Shown here piece by piece: positions 8,505 through 15,615 of a DNA stretch of 32,390 nt. The notes beneath the pieces were generated by a model, which made no database searches, had not been told where the DNA came from, and worked only from the letters and a program-made list of their open reading frames with translations. The translations under genes were made by a program, and so were the position numbers. Source of the DNA: DAOPKN01 sp035391225 (GTDB lineage: Bacteria; Thermotogota; Thermotogae; MWEM01); the NCBI GenBank assembly GCA_035391225.1, contig DAOPKN010000026.1, forward strand, positions 1 to 32,390. Direction: 5' to 3'. Each line of letters begins with the position of its first letter. Position 1 is the first letter of the stretch.

Positions 8505-9767
8505 ATGAAAAAAATTTTGTTCTTCCTGGTTCTCGGTCTGTTGGTTGCTTTCCTGGGAATGGCGGAAAAGGTGCAAGTGGAGTTTTGGCACGCGATGGGT
8601 GGAGGCCACGGAGAAGCTGTAACCCAAATCGTGGAGATGTTTAACCAGCAACACGATGACATTGAAATCGTTCCCGTGTACATTGGAAACTACGGTGCCC
8701 TGAATCAAAAACTGCTGGCTTCGGTGCAAAGCGATACCCTTCCGGTGCTTTCCCAGGCCTATGGAAATTGGACGTCCAAGCTTCTGCAAAGCGATATCGT
8801 GCAACCACTGAACGAATTCATCGACAACCCCACCACTGGTTTTACCCAAGCCGAATGGGAAGATATCTACAGGCCTTTCCGCGAAATGTGCACCTGGGGG
8901 GAAACGGTATACGGAGTTCCTTTCAACAAAAGCGTGTACGTGATGTACTATAACACAGACGTTTTTGAATTCGAGGGCTTGGAGCCACCCGAAACGCTGG
9001 ATGAGTTCTACGAGTATGCCAAGATGTTGACCGTGGACGAAGATGGAGACGGCGTTGTGGACCAGTACGGTTTCGGTTTCCGCAGCACCGTGGACCATTT
9101 CACCGTTCTCCTGTTGAACATGGGTGGAACCATCGCGCAGGAAAACCCGGACGGTAGCTACACCGTAACCCTGAACAGCCAAGAAGCACGGGATACGCTT
9201 GCCTTTATGAAGAAAATGAAGGACGAAGGCATTGCATTCGTGCAGGGCGGCTACCTTGACGGACCCTTTGGGGAAGGGAAAATTGCTGGTTTCATCGAAA
9301 CAATTGCCAGCAAACCTTACGTGGAAAGTGCGTCCAAGGGAAAGCATGGTTGGAATTGGACAAAAGTCCCGACTGGAGTGGACTTCCGACCACCCTTTGC
9401 GGGAACGGATGTCATCATGTTCAGCTCCGCCTCCGACGCCGAGAAGGCAGCGGGTTGGGAGTTCTTGAAGTTCATCACCAGCGCAAAGGTAACCACATTC
9501 TGGGCTTTGAAGACCGGGTATCTTCCGGTACGCAAAAGCGCGCTGGAGACCGCGGAATGGAAGGCCTACACCAAGCTGGAACCCATGGCTGCGTTCCCTT
9601 CCACCATCGTTGACAGCGGATACGTCGATCCCAAACCGGCTACCTGGAACGAAATCCGGGGCGCGGTGGGGGACATGGTCAACAACGTTCTGTTCGACAA
9701 GTGGACCATCGAGGAAGGACTTGCTTGGGCAGAAACAGAAATCAACAATTACCTGGCAACCGAGTAG
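8505..9767 (+). CDS. Extracellular sugar-type substrate-binding protein (family 1), orphan
   Basis: A 420-residue binding protein resembling UgpB and other family-1 solute-binding proteins. A signal peptide covers about residues 1-21 (MKKILFFLVLG...GMA) and has no lipobox. Then come VEFWHAMGGGHGEAVTQIVEMFNQ, the hinge segment GVPFNKSVYVMYYNTD, and the C-terminal ITSAKVTTFWALKTGYLPVRKSA, all typical. The ligand is probably a sugar or glycerol-phosphate derivative. I chose the ATG at 8505 for its signal peptide and the upstream AAAGGAG; the frame stays open further upstream but without those marks. No permease or ATPase for this protein lies nearby, and a terminator follows directly. Confidence 0.9.
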   Translation: MKKILFFLVLGLLVAFLGMAEKVQVEFWHAMGGGHGEAVTQIVEMFNQQHDDIEIVPVYIGNYGALNQKLLASVQSDTLPVLSQAYGNWTSKLLQSDIVQPLNEFIDNPTTGFTQAEWEDIYRPFREMCTWGETVYGVPFNKSVYVMYYNTDVFEFEGLEPPETLDEFYEYAKMLTVDEDGDGVVDQYGFGFRSTVDHFTVLLLNMGGTIAQENPDGSYTVTLNSQEARDTLAFMKKMKDEGIAFVQGGYLDGPFGEGKIAGFIETIASKPYVESASKGKHGWNWTKVPTGVDFRPPFAGTDVIMFSSASDAEKAAGWEFLKFITSAKVTTFWALKTGYLPVRKSALETAEWKAYTKLEPMAAFPSTIVDSGYVDPKPATWNEIRGAVGDMVNNVLFDKWTIEEGLAWAETEINNYLATE

Positions 9768-9791
9768 TCCAACAATTTCTTTATCCAGAGC

Positions 9792-9824
9792 AAATGGCCG
9801 GGGTTTACATCCCGGCCATTTTTT
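9792..9824 (+). terminator. Terminator of the sugar-binding gene, overlapping the end of mutY
   Basis: TGGCCGGG (9795-9802), an 8-base loop and CCCGGCCA (9811-9818), extended by A/T pairs and followed by TTTTTT, make a strong rho-independent terminator for the plus strand. The minus-strand T-run is only three bases. The mutY stop codon (9805-9807) lies in the loop, and the last mutY codons (Ala-Gly-Met) form the right-hand arm. Confidence 0.9.
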
Positions 9825-10905
9825 GGATTGCCTTTTGGAAGGCGGAGGCCAGTTTGGTCTGCCTCAGTTCCGATGTGGTGAGCCACTTCCCCCCAGCTCC
9901 TCTACCCTTCTCGGTTTGGGGCAAAAGGGAGAGGCAAAACAGCCGTACCATCCACACGCGATGTGAAAAAACGTGGCGGAATGTTCCCTGGAAACGGATT
10001 TGCTGTACGGAAAACCCCATTCCACCAAGCAGGTTCACTAAGTCGTGTGGGGTTCCCTCCAGCGGATGGGAGGATTCCACGTGTGGAAGGGACCACATTC
10101 CCCGCAAAACCCCCTGTTTTCCCCGCTTCACGATCAAAACCTTGTCTTGATCCAGCACCCACCCCATATCGACGAAAACCGTCAGGGGACGCTTTTTCGC
10201 CGCCCGCTCGGGAAATTGATCCACCACCCCCTTGCGAAAATTTCCGCAAAAGGAGGAGACCGGGCACAAAGAACATCTGGGGTTCCTTGGCAGGCAAACA
10301 AGGGCCCCAAAGTCCATGAGCGCTTGGTTCCATGTTCCGGGAGACTCTCGATGCAAAAGGCTGTCCGCAAAATCTTGCACCGTCTGAAGCCCTCTCCCAC
10401 TTTTCAATTGCCCTTCCAAGAAAAAGAGCCGGGAAAAAATCCGGCTGATGTTGGCATCCACAGCAGCCACTGGGAGTCGAAATGCAATGCTGGCAATGGC
10501 TGCCGCAGAATAGGGACCAATTCCCGGAAGAGATCGAATTTCCGCGTACGTGGAGGGAAAAGAACCCGAGAATTCCCGCATGATCCGCTTTGCAGCTTGT
10601 TGCATGTTTCGGGCGCGTTGGTAGTAGCCCAAACCAGCCCAGTTCCGCAGCAAAGCATCTTCACTGGCCGACGCAAGTGCGGAAACGTTCGGGAAATCCG
10701 TCAAGAACGAAGGGAAAAATCCCCGCACCTTTTCCGCACGTGTTTGTTGCAGCATGATTTCCGAAACCCATATTGCGTAAGGATCGTGGCGATTTCGCCA
10801 GGGGAAATCCCGCCCATTTTTCTGGTAAAACGTGAGGATGTCCGCCTGGAATTGCGCGACGGAAAAAGCCTCGGAAAATGCTATCGTGCTTTTCTTTCTT
10901 TCCAT
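9805..10905 (-). CDS. mutY: A/G-specific adenine glycosylase MutY
   Basis: A 366-residue base-excision repair enzyme that removes adenine mispaired with 8-oxoguanine. The N-terminal half has the catalytic SEIMLQQTR (Glu49), the helix-hairpin-helix LPGIGPYSAA (126-135) and the catalytic Asp150 in VDAN. The 4Fe-4S ligands are Cys204-X6-Cys211-X2-Cys214-X5-Cys220. A NUDIX-like 8-oxoG recognition domain follows (about 240-360), with the His-rich GTFRHVFSHRVW near residue 325. Length is normal. The ATG at 10905 is chosen because GGGAGG lies 5 bases before it; the frame is open further upstream but that part reads into the divergent gene. It is transcribed away from the PLP-enzyme gene from a shared 89-base intergenic region. 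Confidence 0.96.
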   Translation of the reverse strand: MERKKSTIAFSEAFSVAQFQADILTFYQKNGRDFPWRNRHDPYAIWVSEIMLQQTRAEKVRGFFPSFLTDFPNVSALASASEDALLRNWAGLGYYQRARNMQQAAKRIMREFSGSFPSTYAEIRSLPGIGPYSAAAIASIAFRLPVAAVDANISRIFSRLFFLEGQLKSGRGLQTVQDFADSLLHRESPGTWNQALMDFGALVCLPRNPRCSLCPVSSFCGNFRKGVVDQFPERAAKKRPLTVFVDMGWVLDQDKVLIVKRGKQGVLRGMWSLPHVESSHPLEGTPHDLVNLLGGMGFSVQQIRFQGTFRHVFSHRVWMVRLFCLSLLPQTEKGRGAGGKWLTTSELRQTKLASAFQKAIQKMAGM

Positions 10906-10925
10906 TCCAGCCTCCCAGAAACGTA

Positions 10926-10934
10926 TGTTATAAT
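10926..10934 (+). promoter_or_regulatory. Extended -10 for the PLP-enzyme gene; overlaps a possible mutY -10
   Basis: TGT-TATAAT at 10926-10934 is an extended -10 with no convincing -35. The core TTATAA is symmetrical, so the complementary strand reads TATAAC (10931 down to 10926) and could act as the mutY -10. The two divergent promoters would then overlap on the same AT core. The mutY assignment is weak. Confidence 0.55.
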
Positions 10935-10966
10935 CATGGACGAAAAAAAGATGTTTTATCAGAAGC

Positions 10967-10994
10967 AGGAGGTGTTGGGGGTTCCCCCAGACAA
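10967..10994 (+). promoter_or_regulatory. Ribosome-binding site split from its AUG by a hairpin
   Basis: AGGAGGTG lies at 10967-10974, 20 bases from the ATG at 10995, which is too far for normal initiation. The bases between include TGGGG (10976-10980), a GTTC loop and CCCCA (10985-10989). They can fold into a 5-bp hairpin, or 6 bp with a T-G closing pair. Folding would reduce the effective spacing to about 5 bases. No in-frame start codon lies at normal spacing (the codons there are GTT, GGG, GGT and TCC). Confidence 0.6.
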
Positions 10995-12410
10995 ATGGCA
11001 AAACGAAAAGTGATCCTGGGTCCAACATTCGAAGAGATGTTGGATCCACAGAAGATGGATGCTTCCACCCGACAACGTGCGCAGGAAGCAATGGTCGAAG
11101 ATCCCCTGGACCCGGTGAATTTCTTTAATATTACCTGGAAAGGCCCCGAGAACCAGATCCGCTACGTGGTTCTCCCCGAAAAGCTCACGGGCGTGAAGGC
11201 CAAGATCGTGGTGCTGTACGGCAAAGATTTCCCCACGATGAGCCATAAAGTGGGAGCAACGTACTCGATCTTGATGGAACTGGTGGTACGCAACTTGGTG
11301 GATCCGTACGAACATACCCTTGTCTGGCCTTCCACGGGTAACTATGGCATCGGCGGCGCCTGGGTGGGATGTAGAATGGGTTTTGATACCGTCGTCATCC
11401 TTCCGGAGCTCATGAGCAAGGAACGCTTCGATCTGATCGAAAGCTACGGCGCACGCGTCATTGCCACACCCGGGTGCGAATCCAACGTCAAGGAAATCTA
11501 CGATAAGGCAAAGGAACTGAAAGCGGAAAACCCCGAAAAAGTGCGCGTGCTCAACCAATTCGAAGAATTCGGAAACTATCGTTTCCACTACTACGTGACC
11601 GGAAATACTATCCTGGAGCTGCTGCACCAGTTGGAGAAGGAAGGCACCATCCATGGGGGAGCTTCCGCGGTGGTGTCTTCGATGGGATCGGCGGGAACCA
11701 TTGCATGTGGGGATCGCCTCAAGGAAGTGTATCCCCACTGCCTAATCGTAGGTTCCGAACCCATCCAGTGCCCCACCTTGATCGCAAACGGATACGGGGG
11801 ACATGACATTCAGGGAATCGGAGACAAGCATGTTACCTGGATTCATAATGTCATGAACATGGATGCCATGGTGGCCGTTGATGACGTGGAATCCAAAAAA
11901 GGGTTGCAACTGCTCACAGATCCCGTTGGAAAAGATTTCCTGGTATCCCAAGTGGGCATTCCGCGGCAAGAAGTGGAGTTCCTATCGCAAGTTTTCGGGA
12001 TTTCCGGTGTGTGCAACGTACTGAGCGCCATCAAGGCGGCGAAGTATTACGATATGGGCGAAGAAGATACCCTCATCACCATTGCCACCGACAACATCCA
12101 ACGCTATGGTTCGGTAATGGAGCAGCTGGATGCATCCTTTGGGCCAATGGATACGATGGAGGCAGCGGTTCGCTTCCAATCCATCTTCATGGGCGTGAAA
12201 ACGGATTGGCTGCAAGAGGGAACCTACGAAGTGCGAAAACGCTGGCATAACCTGAAATACTACACCTGGGTGGAACAGCAAGGAAAAAGCGTGGAGGAAC
12301 TCAACCTCACCCGCACGCGGGGGTTTTGGGACAACCAGAAAAAAATGGTGCAACAAAGTGACGAACTACTCCGCAACTTCCGCCGTACGGGGGATATCCC
12401 CACGTATTGA
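10995..12410 (+). CDS. Fold-type II PLP-dependent enzyme, cysteine synthase-like
   Basis: A 471-residue cytoplasmic enzyme related to cysteine synthase (COG0031) but about 160 residues longer than the usual 310. The likely PLP lysine is Lys85 in TMSHKVGATYS. The substrate loop is STGNYG (113-118, compare TSGNTG in cysteine synthase) and the phosphate-binding loop is MGSAGT (230-235). An N-terminal extension of about 75 residues and a C-terminal extension of roughly 90 residues (GVKTDWLQEGTYEVRKRW and onward) are not part of canonical cysteine synthase. The substrate is therefore uncertain: it could be a beta-replacement or a beta- or gamma-elimination enzyme. Its stop codon overlaps the -35 of the rimP-nusA promoter. 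Confidence 0.85.
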   Translation: MAKRKVILGPTFEEMLDPQKMDASTRQRAQEAMVEDPLDPVNFFNITWKGPENQIRYVVLPEKLTGVKAKIVVLYGKDFPTMSHKVGATYSILMELVVRNLVDPYEHTLVWPSTGNYGIGGAWVGCRMGFDTVVILPELMSKERFDLIESYGARVIATPGCESNVKEIYDKAKELKAENPEKVRVLNQFEEFGNYRFHYYVTGNTILELLHQLEKEGTIHGGASAVVSSMGSAGTIACGDRLKEVYPHCLIVGSEPIQCPTLIANGYGGHDIQGIGDKHVTWIHNVMNMDAMVAVDDVESKKGLQLLTDPVGKDFLVSQVGIPRQEVEFLSQVFGISGVCNVLSAIKAAKYYDMGEEDTLITIATDNIQRYGSVMEQLDASFGPMDTMEAAVRFQSIFMGVKTDWLQEGTYEVRKRWHNLKYYTWVEQQGKSVEELNLTRTRGFWDNQKKMVQQSDELLRNFRRTGDIPTY

Positions 12411-12435
12411 CCTTTCGGAAAAAATCTGGTAAAAT
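12407..12435 (+). promoter_or_regulatory. Promoter of the rimP-nusA operon
   Basis: TTGACC (12407-12412), a 17-base spacer and TAAAAT (12430-12435) with TGG before it make a near-consensus extended promoter. The -35 overlaps the stop codon of the PLP-enzyme gene. The start of transcription would be near 12442, upstream of the hairpin at 12460-12482, so that hairpin lies in the leader RNA. Confidence 0.8.
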
Positions 12436-12459
12436 CTATCAAACGCAAAAAAACCATCA

Positions 12460-12490
12460 TTTCGAGGGCCAAGCCCTCGAAATATTTTTA
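12460..12490 (+). terminator. Terminator-like hairpin in the rimP-nusA leader
   Basis: TTTCGAGGGC (12460-12469), a CAA loop and GCCCTCGAAA (12473-12482) form a perfect 10-bp stem followed by TATTTTTAT. It would end read-through from the PLP gene. It also lies 18 bases into the transcript from the rimP promoter, so it may work as an attenuator. Confidence 0.8.
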
Positions 12491-12522
12491 TGAGAAAAAA
12501 AGAAACGGGAAGGGGTATTTGC

Positions 12523-12987
12523 ATGATCCAAACTCGGCAGCTTATTCCCAAAATTGCTTCGATGCTTCAACAGACCGGGCTTTCTTTGTTCGATTTTTCG
12601 ATTTTTTCCCGCAAAGGAAAGATCCACGTGCAGGTGATCGTGGACAAATTGAGTGGCCCGGTGAGTATCGAAGACTGTGAAAAGGCTTCCCGGCTTATTG
12701 GGCCGCTGGTGGAGGAAGAAAACATCCCGGGCCCCTACTTCTTGGAAGTGTCTTCTCCGGGTTTGGAAAGACCGTTACGAGGACCGGACGATTACAAGCG
12801 TTTTTGCGGACAGAGCGTGAAGGTCAAGGTGAAGCAACCCGTGGAAAAACGAGGGGTCTTCATCGGGAAACTCCTCCGCTTCGATGAAGAGCAGCAAAGA
12901 CTGGAAATCTTGGAACGGGATGCCAAGCGCGAATTTTCGATTGGCATCAATAATATCAAAGACATTCATTTATACCTGGAGGTGTGA
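12523..12987 (+). CDS. rimP: Ribosome maturation factor RimP
   Basis: A 154-residue protein that helps assemble the 30S subunit. The family hallmark LEVSSPGLERPL lies near residues 75-86, at the end of the N-terminal domain, and the C-terminal SH3-like domain follows (about 90-154). The ATG at 12523 has AAGGGG 7 bases upstream. The in-frame ATG at 12490 lies directly after the leader hairpin with no ribosome-binding site, so it is rejected. Pairing with nusA is the usual bacterial order. Confidence 0.95.
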   Translation: MIQTRQLIPKIASMLQQTGLSLFDFSIFSRKGKIHVQVIVDKLSGPVSIEDCEKASRLIGPLVEEENIPGPYFLEVSSPGLERPLRGPDDYKRFCGQSVKVKVKQPVEKRGVFIGKLLRFDEEQQRLEILERDAKREFSIGINNIKDIHLYLEV

Positions 12988-12989
12988 GG

Positions 12990-14030
12990 GTGAATATAAA
13001 CCTCATCGAAGCCCTGGAACAACTGGAAGACGAGAAGGGCATTCCCAAGTTAGAAGTATTGGAGGCGCTGGAGCGCGCATTGAAAGTTTCGTATAAAAAG
13101 ACTTTTGGCACCGAAGAGAACGTTGAGATCCGCATTGATCCCCTTTCGGGCGAGATCGGAATTTTCCGTTTGTTCGAAGTGATGGCTCCGGAGCAAGAAA
13201 TCACCGATCCACAGAACCAAATCCCACTGGATGAGGCCCGCAAGATGGAGCATTTGATTGCGGAAGGGGACGTACTCCGCCAAAAGATCAACGTGAAGAA
13301 ATTCAACCGGATTGCTGCACAGATTGCCAAGCAAGTGTTGATCCAAAAAATCCGTGAACTGGAGAAGGAGAGTCTCTTTCACCAGTACAAGGAAATGATG
13401 GGAAAGGTTGTTTCGGCGGAAGTGATGCGCGAAGCCAGGGAAGGTTACGAAATCCGAGTGGGGAAGGTAGAAACCATGCTTCTGCAAGAAAATACCATTC
13501 CCGGGGAGAAATTCCGCCATGGTGACTTGATCAAAGTTTTCGTGGAAAACGTGGAAAAGCGGATTCGGGGAGCATCGTTGAAAGTCAACCGGACTTCTCC
13601 GGAATTCGTGATCGGCTTGTTGAAAAATGAAGTTCCCGAGTTGGAGAACCAGGTCATGGAAATCAAGGCAATCGCACGGGAACCCGGGGTCCGTACCAAG
13701 ATCGCTTTGCAATCCCATAATCCCCAAGTAGATCCGGTGGGATCTTGCATTGGCGAAAACGGAGGGCGCATTTCTTCCGTGGTGCGTGAGATCCGAGGGG
13801 AAAAGGTGGACGTGTTCGAGTGGTCCGAGGATTTGAAAACCCTGATCAAGAATGCCCTGGCACCCGCCAGCGTAATCGATGTGGATATCGTGGACGAGCA
13901 AAACCACGTCACCCGCATTTGGGTCCCGCCTACCCAGCTTTCGTTGGCCATCGGAAAAGGGGGGCAAAACGCCCGCCTTGCCGCCAGGCTCACGGGTTGG
14001 AAGATCGATATCAAGCCGATTTTGGAGTAA
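12990..14030 (+). CDS. nusA: Transcription termination/antitermination factor NusA
   Basis: A 346-residue RNA polymerase-binding factor that controls pausing, termination and antitermination. Order of domains: N-terminal polymerase-binding domain (about 1-125), S1 domain (about 130-200, KVVSAEVMREAREGYEIRVGKVETMLL), and two KH domains (about 200-346) with the GSCIGENGGRISSV and AIGKGGQNARLAARLTGWKI signatures. There are no C-terminal acidic repeats, as in Thermotoga NusA. GTG at 12990 is preferred because GGAGG (12978-12982) has a 7-base spacer to it; the GTG at 12984 is too close. The usual next genes (ylxR, infB) are missing here and a GTPase gene with its own promoter follows instead. Confidence 0.96.
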   Translation: MNINLIEALEQLEDEKGIPKLEVLEALERALKVSYKKTFGTEENVEIRIDPLSGEIGIFRLFEVMAPEQEITDPQNQIPLDEARKMEHLIAEGDVLRQKINVKKFNRIAAQIAKQVLIQKIRELEKESLFHQYKEMMGKVVSAEVMREAREGYEIRVGKVETMLLQENTIPGEKFRHGDLIKVFVENVEKRIRGASLKVNRTSPEFVIGLLKNEVPELENQVMEIKAIAREPGVRTKIALQSHNPQVDPVGSCIGENGGRISSVVREIRGEKVDVFEWSEDLKTLIKNALAPASVIDVDIVDEQNHVTRIWVPPTQLSLAIGKGGQNARLAARLTGWKIDIKPILE

Positions 14031-14045
14031 ACGTAATCGCATACC

Positions 14046-14063
14046 TATGCATACGTATGCATA
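14046..14063 (+). repeat. 18-bp perfect palindrome between nusA and the GTPase gene
   Basis: TATGCATACGTATGCATA reads the same on both strands. It is part of a small array in which TATGCATAC occurs twice (14046-14054 and 14056-14064), with a third partial copy GCATAC at 14039-14044. It lies 15 bases after the nusA stop and 56 bases before the next -35. There is no T-run, so it is not a standard terminator. It could be an operator or activator site. Confidence 0.7.
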
Positions 14064-14119
14064 CTCGCCAATGGGAAAGATAGGGTTGGCTTCTTGCTTG
14101 TAATCCCTGTTTCAAAAGG

Positions 14120-14148
14120 TTGATCCTCTTTCTTTGCTCTGGTATACT
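14120..14148 (+). promoter_or_regulatory. Promoter of the GTPase gene
   Basis: TTGATC (14120-14125), a 17-base spacer and TATACT (14143-14148) preceded by TGG form an extended promoter. Transcription would start near 14155, giving a 34-base leader with GGAGGTG before the GTG start. Confidence 0.8.
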
Positions 14149-14188
14149 TTCGCGCAATGGAGAAAAAAAGATTTTTGGAGGTGTCATT

Positions 14189-15517
14189 GTGTCAAAAAAG
14201 AAAGTAATCATCATGGGGGCAGCCGGAAGGGATTTTCACAACTTCAACACCTATTTCCGAGACAACCCCGATTTTGAAGTGGTGGCATTCACCGCCACCC
14301 AAATCCCGGGAATCGAAGGAAAGAGGTACCCTTCGGAACTGGCAGGGAGCCTGTATCCAAACGGAATTCCTATCGAAGCAGAAGAGAACCTGGAATCGCT
14401 GATCAAGGGAAACGATATTGATTCCGTGATCTTGGCGTACTCGGATCTTCCCAACCAGTACGTCATGGAAAAGGCAGCCCTGGTGAATTCCTTGGGCCCC
14501 AACTTCGTTTTGATGGGTCCGGACAAAACAATGATCAAATCCAGCAAACCTGTGATTTCCATCGTGGCGGTTCGAACGGGTTGTGGAAAAAGCCAGACCA
14601 CACGCCGGGTGCTGGATATCTTGCGCGAAAAAGGAAAAAAAGTGGTTTCCATTCGCCATCCCATGCCTTACGGTGATTTGGTGAAGCAGAAAGTCCAGAG
14701 ATACGCGGATTTCTCCGATTTGGACAAGCACGATTGTACCATCGAAGAGCGGGAAGAGTACGAACCCCATATCGCCCGAAATGCCGTGATCTACGCCGGG
14801 GTCGATTACGAAGCAATCATGCGCGAAGCGGAAAAAGAAGATGTGGACGTTATCCTTTGGGACGGTGGGAACAACGATTTCCCCTTCTACAACACCGACC
14901 TTTGGATCACCGTCGTAGACCCTCACCGCCCTGGCCACGAGCACACCTTTTACCCGGGCACGGTAAATACCCTTTCCGCGGATGTGGTGGTTATCAACAA
15001 GGAGGAGACCGCGCGTTCCGAAGACGTGGAGGCTGTTCGCCGCAAAGTCCAGGAGATGAATCCCCACGCAATCATTGTAGACGGTGCTTCTCCGATTTAC
15101 GTGGACGATTACCAACAAATTAAAGGCAAACGCGTACTTGTCGTGGAAGATGGTCCCACCTTGACACATGGTGGAATGAAGTACGGTGCGGGATACGTTG
15201 CTGCCCAGAAATTTGGGGCTGCACAGATCGTGGATCCCCGTCCGTATGCAGTGGGTTCCATCAAGTCCACCTATGAGAAATACAACCACCTGGACTCCAT
15301 CCTCCCCGCAATGGGGTATGGTGAGAAACAGATGAAAGAGCTGGAAGAAACCATCAACCGTGCCGATGTGGACTTGGTTCTCATTGGAACCCCCATCGAT
15401 TTGCGCCGGGTCATCTCCATCGATAAACCAGCGCTTCGCGTGAATTACGAGCTCCAAGAAATTGGAAAACCAGACTTGCAAGATATAATTGATGAATTTT
15501 TAAAAAAACATTGCTAA
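14189..15517 (+). CDS. Cyclic 2,3-diphosphoglycerate synthetase-like GTPase (COG2403)
   Basis: A 442-residue protein. The N-terminal Rossmann-like part starts VIIMGAAGRDFHNFNTYFRDN (residues 6-26), and the P-loop is AVRTGCGKSQTTRR (127-140). These are hallmarks of the family that contains cyclic 2,3-diphosphoglycerate synthetase of methanogenic archaea and bacterial predicted GTPases. In Methanothermus the enzyme closes 2,3-DPG to its cyclic form, a thermoprotectant. The bacterial role is unclear, so the substrate should not be taken as proven. The GTG start is set by GGAGGTG with a 7-base spacer. The gene is monocistronic, between its own promoter and a strong terminator. Confidence 0.85.
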   Translation: MSKKKVIIMGAAGRDFHNFNTYFRDNPDFEVVAFTATQIPGIEGKRYPSELAGSLYPNGIPIEAEENLESLIKGNDIDSVILAYSDLPNQYVMEKAALVNSLGPNFVLMGPDKTMIKSSKPVISIVAVRTGCGKSQTTRRVLDILREKGKKVVSIRHPMPYGDLVKQKVQRYADFSDLDKHDCTIEEREEYEPHIARNAVIYAGVDYEAIMREAEKEDVDVILWDGGNNDFPFYNTDLWITVVDPHRPGHEHTFYPGTVNTLSADVVVINKEETARSEDVEAVRRKVQEMNPHAIIVDGASPIYVDDYQQIKGKRVLVVEDGPTLTHGGMKYGAGYVAAQKFGAAQIVDPRPYAVGSIKSTYEKYNHLDSILPAMGYGEKQMKELEETINRADVDLVLIGTPIDLRRVISIDKPALRVNYELQEIGKPDLQDIIDEFLKKHC

Positions 15518-15546
15518 CCGGATAAGTCCCTTGTGGAATGTTACTC

Positions 15547-15573
15547 CCCCTCGGTTTTGCCGAGGGGTTTTTT
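15547..15573 (+). terminator. Terminator of the GTPase gene
   Basis: CCCCTCGG (15547-15554), a TTTTG loop and CCGAGGGG (15560-15567) form an 8-bp GC-rich stem followed by six T. This is a strong rho-independent terminator. Its loop and right arm overlap the -35 of the next promoter. Confidence 0.93.
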
Positions 15574-15583
15574 GTTGTATAAT
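15555..15583 (+). promoter_or_regulatory. Promoter of the zinc-ribbon/MshEN-like gene
   Basis: TATAAT at 15578-15583 follows the terminator T-run. A 17-base spacer puts the -35 at TTTTGC (15555-15560), in the terminator loop and right arm. Transcription would start near 15590 with a short leader and GGAGG at 15603. Confidence 0.6.
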
Positions 15584-15615
15584 GCTGTTGAAAGTGATTA
15601 TTGGAGGAGAAAACC

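Noticed and set aside
8100..9347. Minus-strand open frame of 415 codons opposite the sugar-binding gene
   Set aside because: Shadow of real plus-strand genes; no family features, no promoter or ribosome-binding site.
10951..11013. Possible 20-codon upstream reading frame overlapping the start of the PLP enzyme
   Set aside because: Its ATG has no ribosome-binding site; the AGGAGG lies inside it and points to the next start. It probably arises by chance, though it could matter if translated.
14046..14063. The palindrome as terminator of nusA
   Set aside because: No T-run follows and the sequence is AT-rich; it does not look like a rho-independent terminator.
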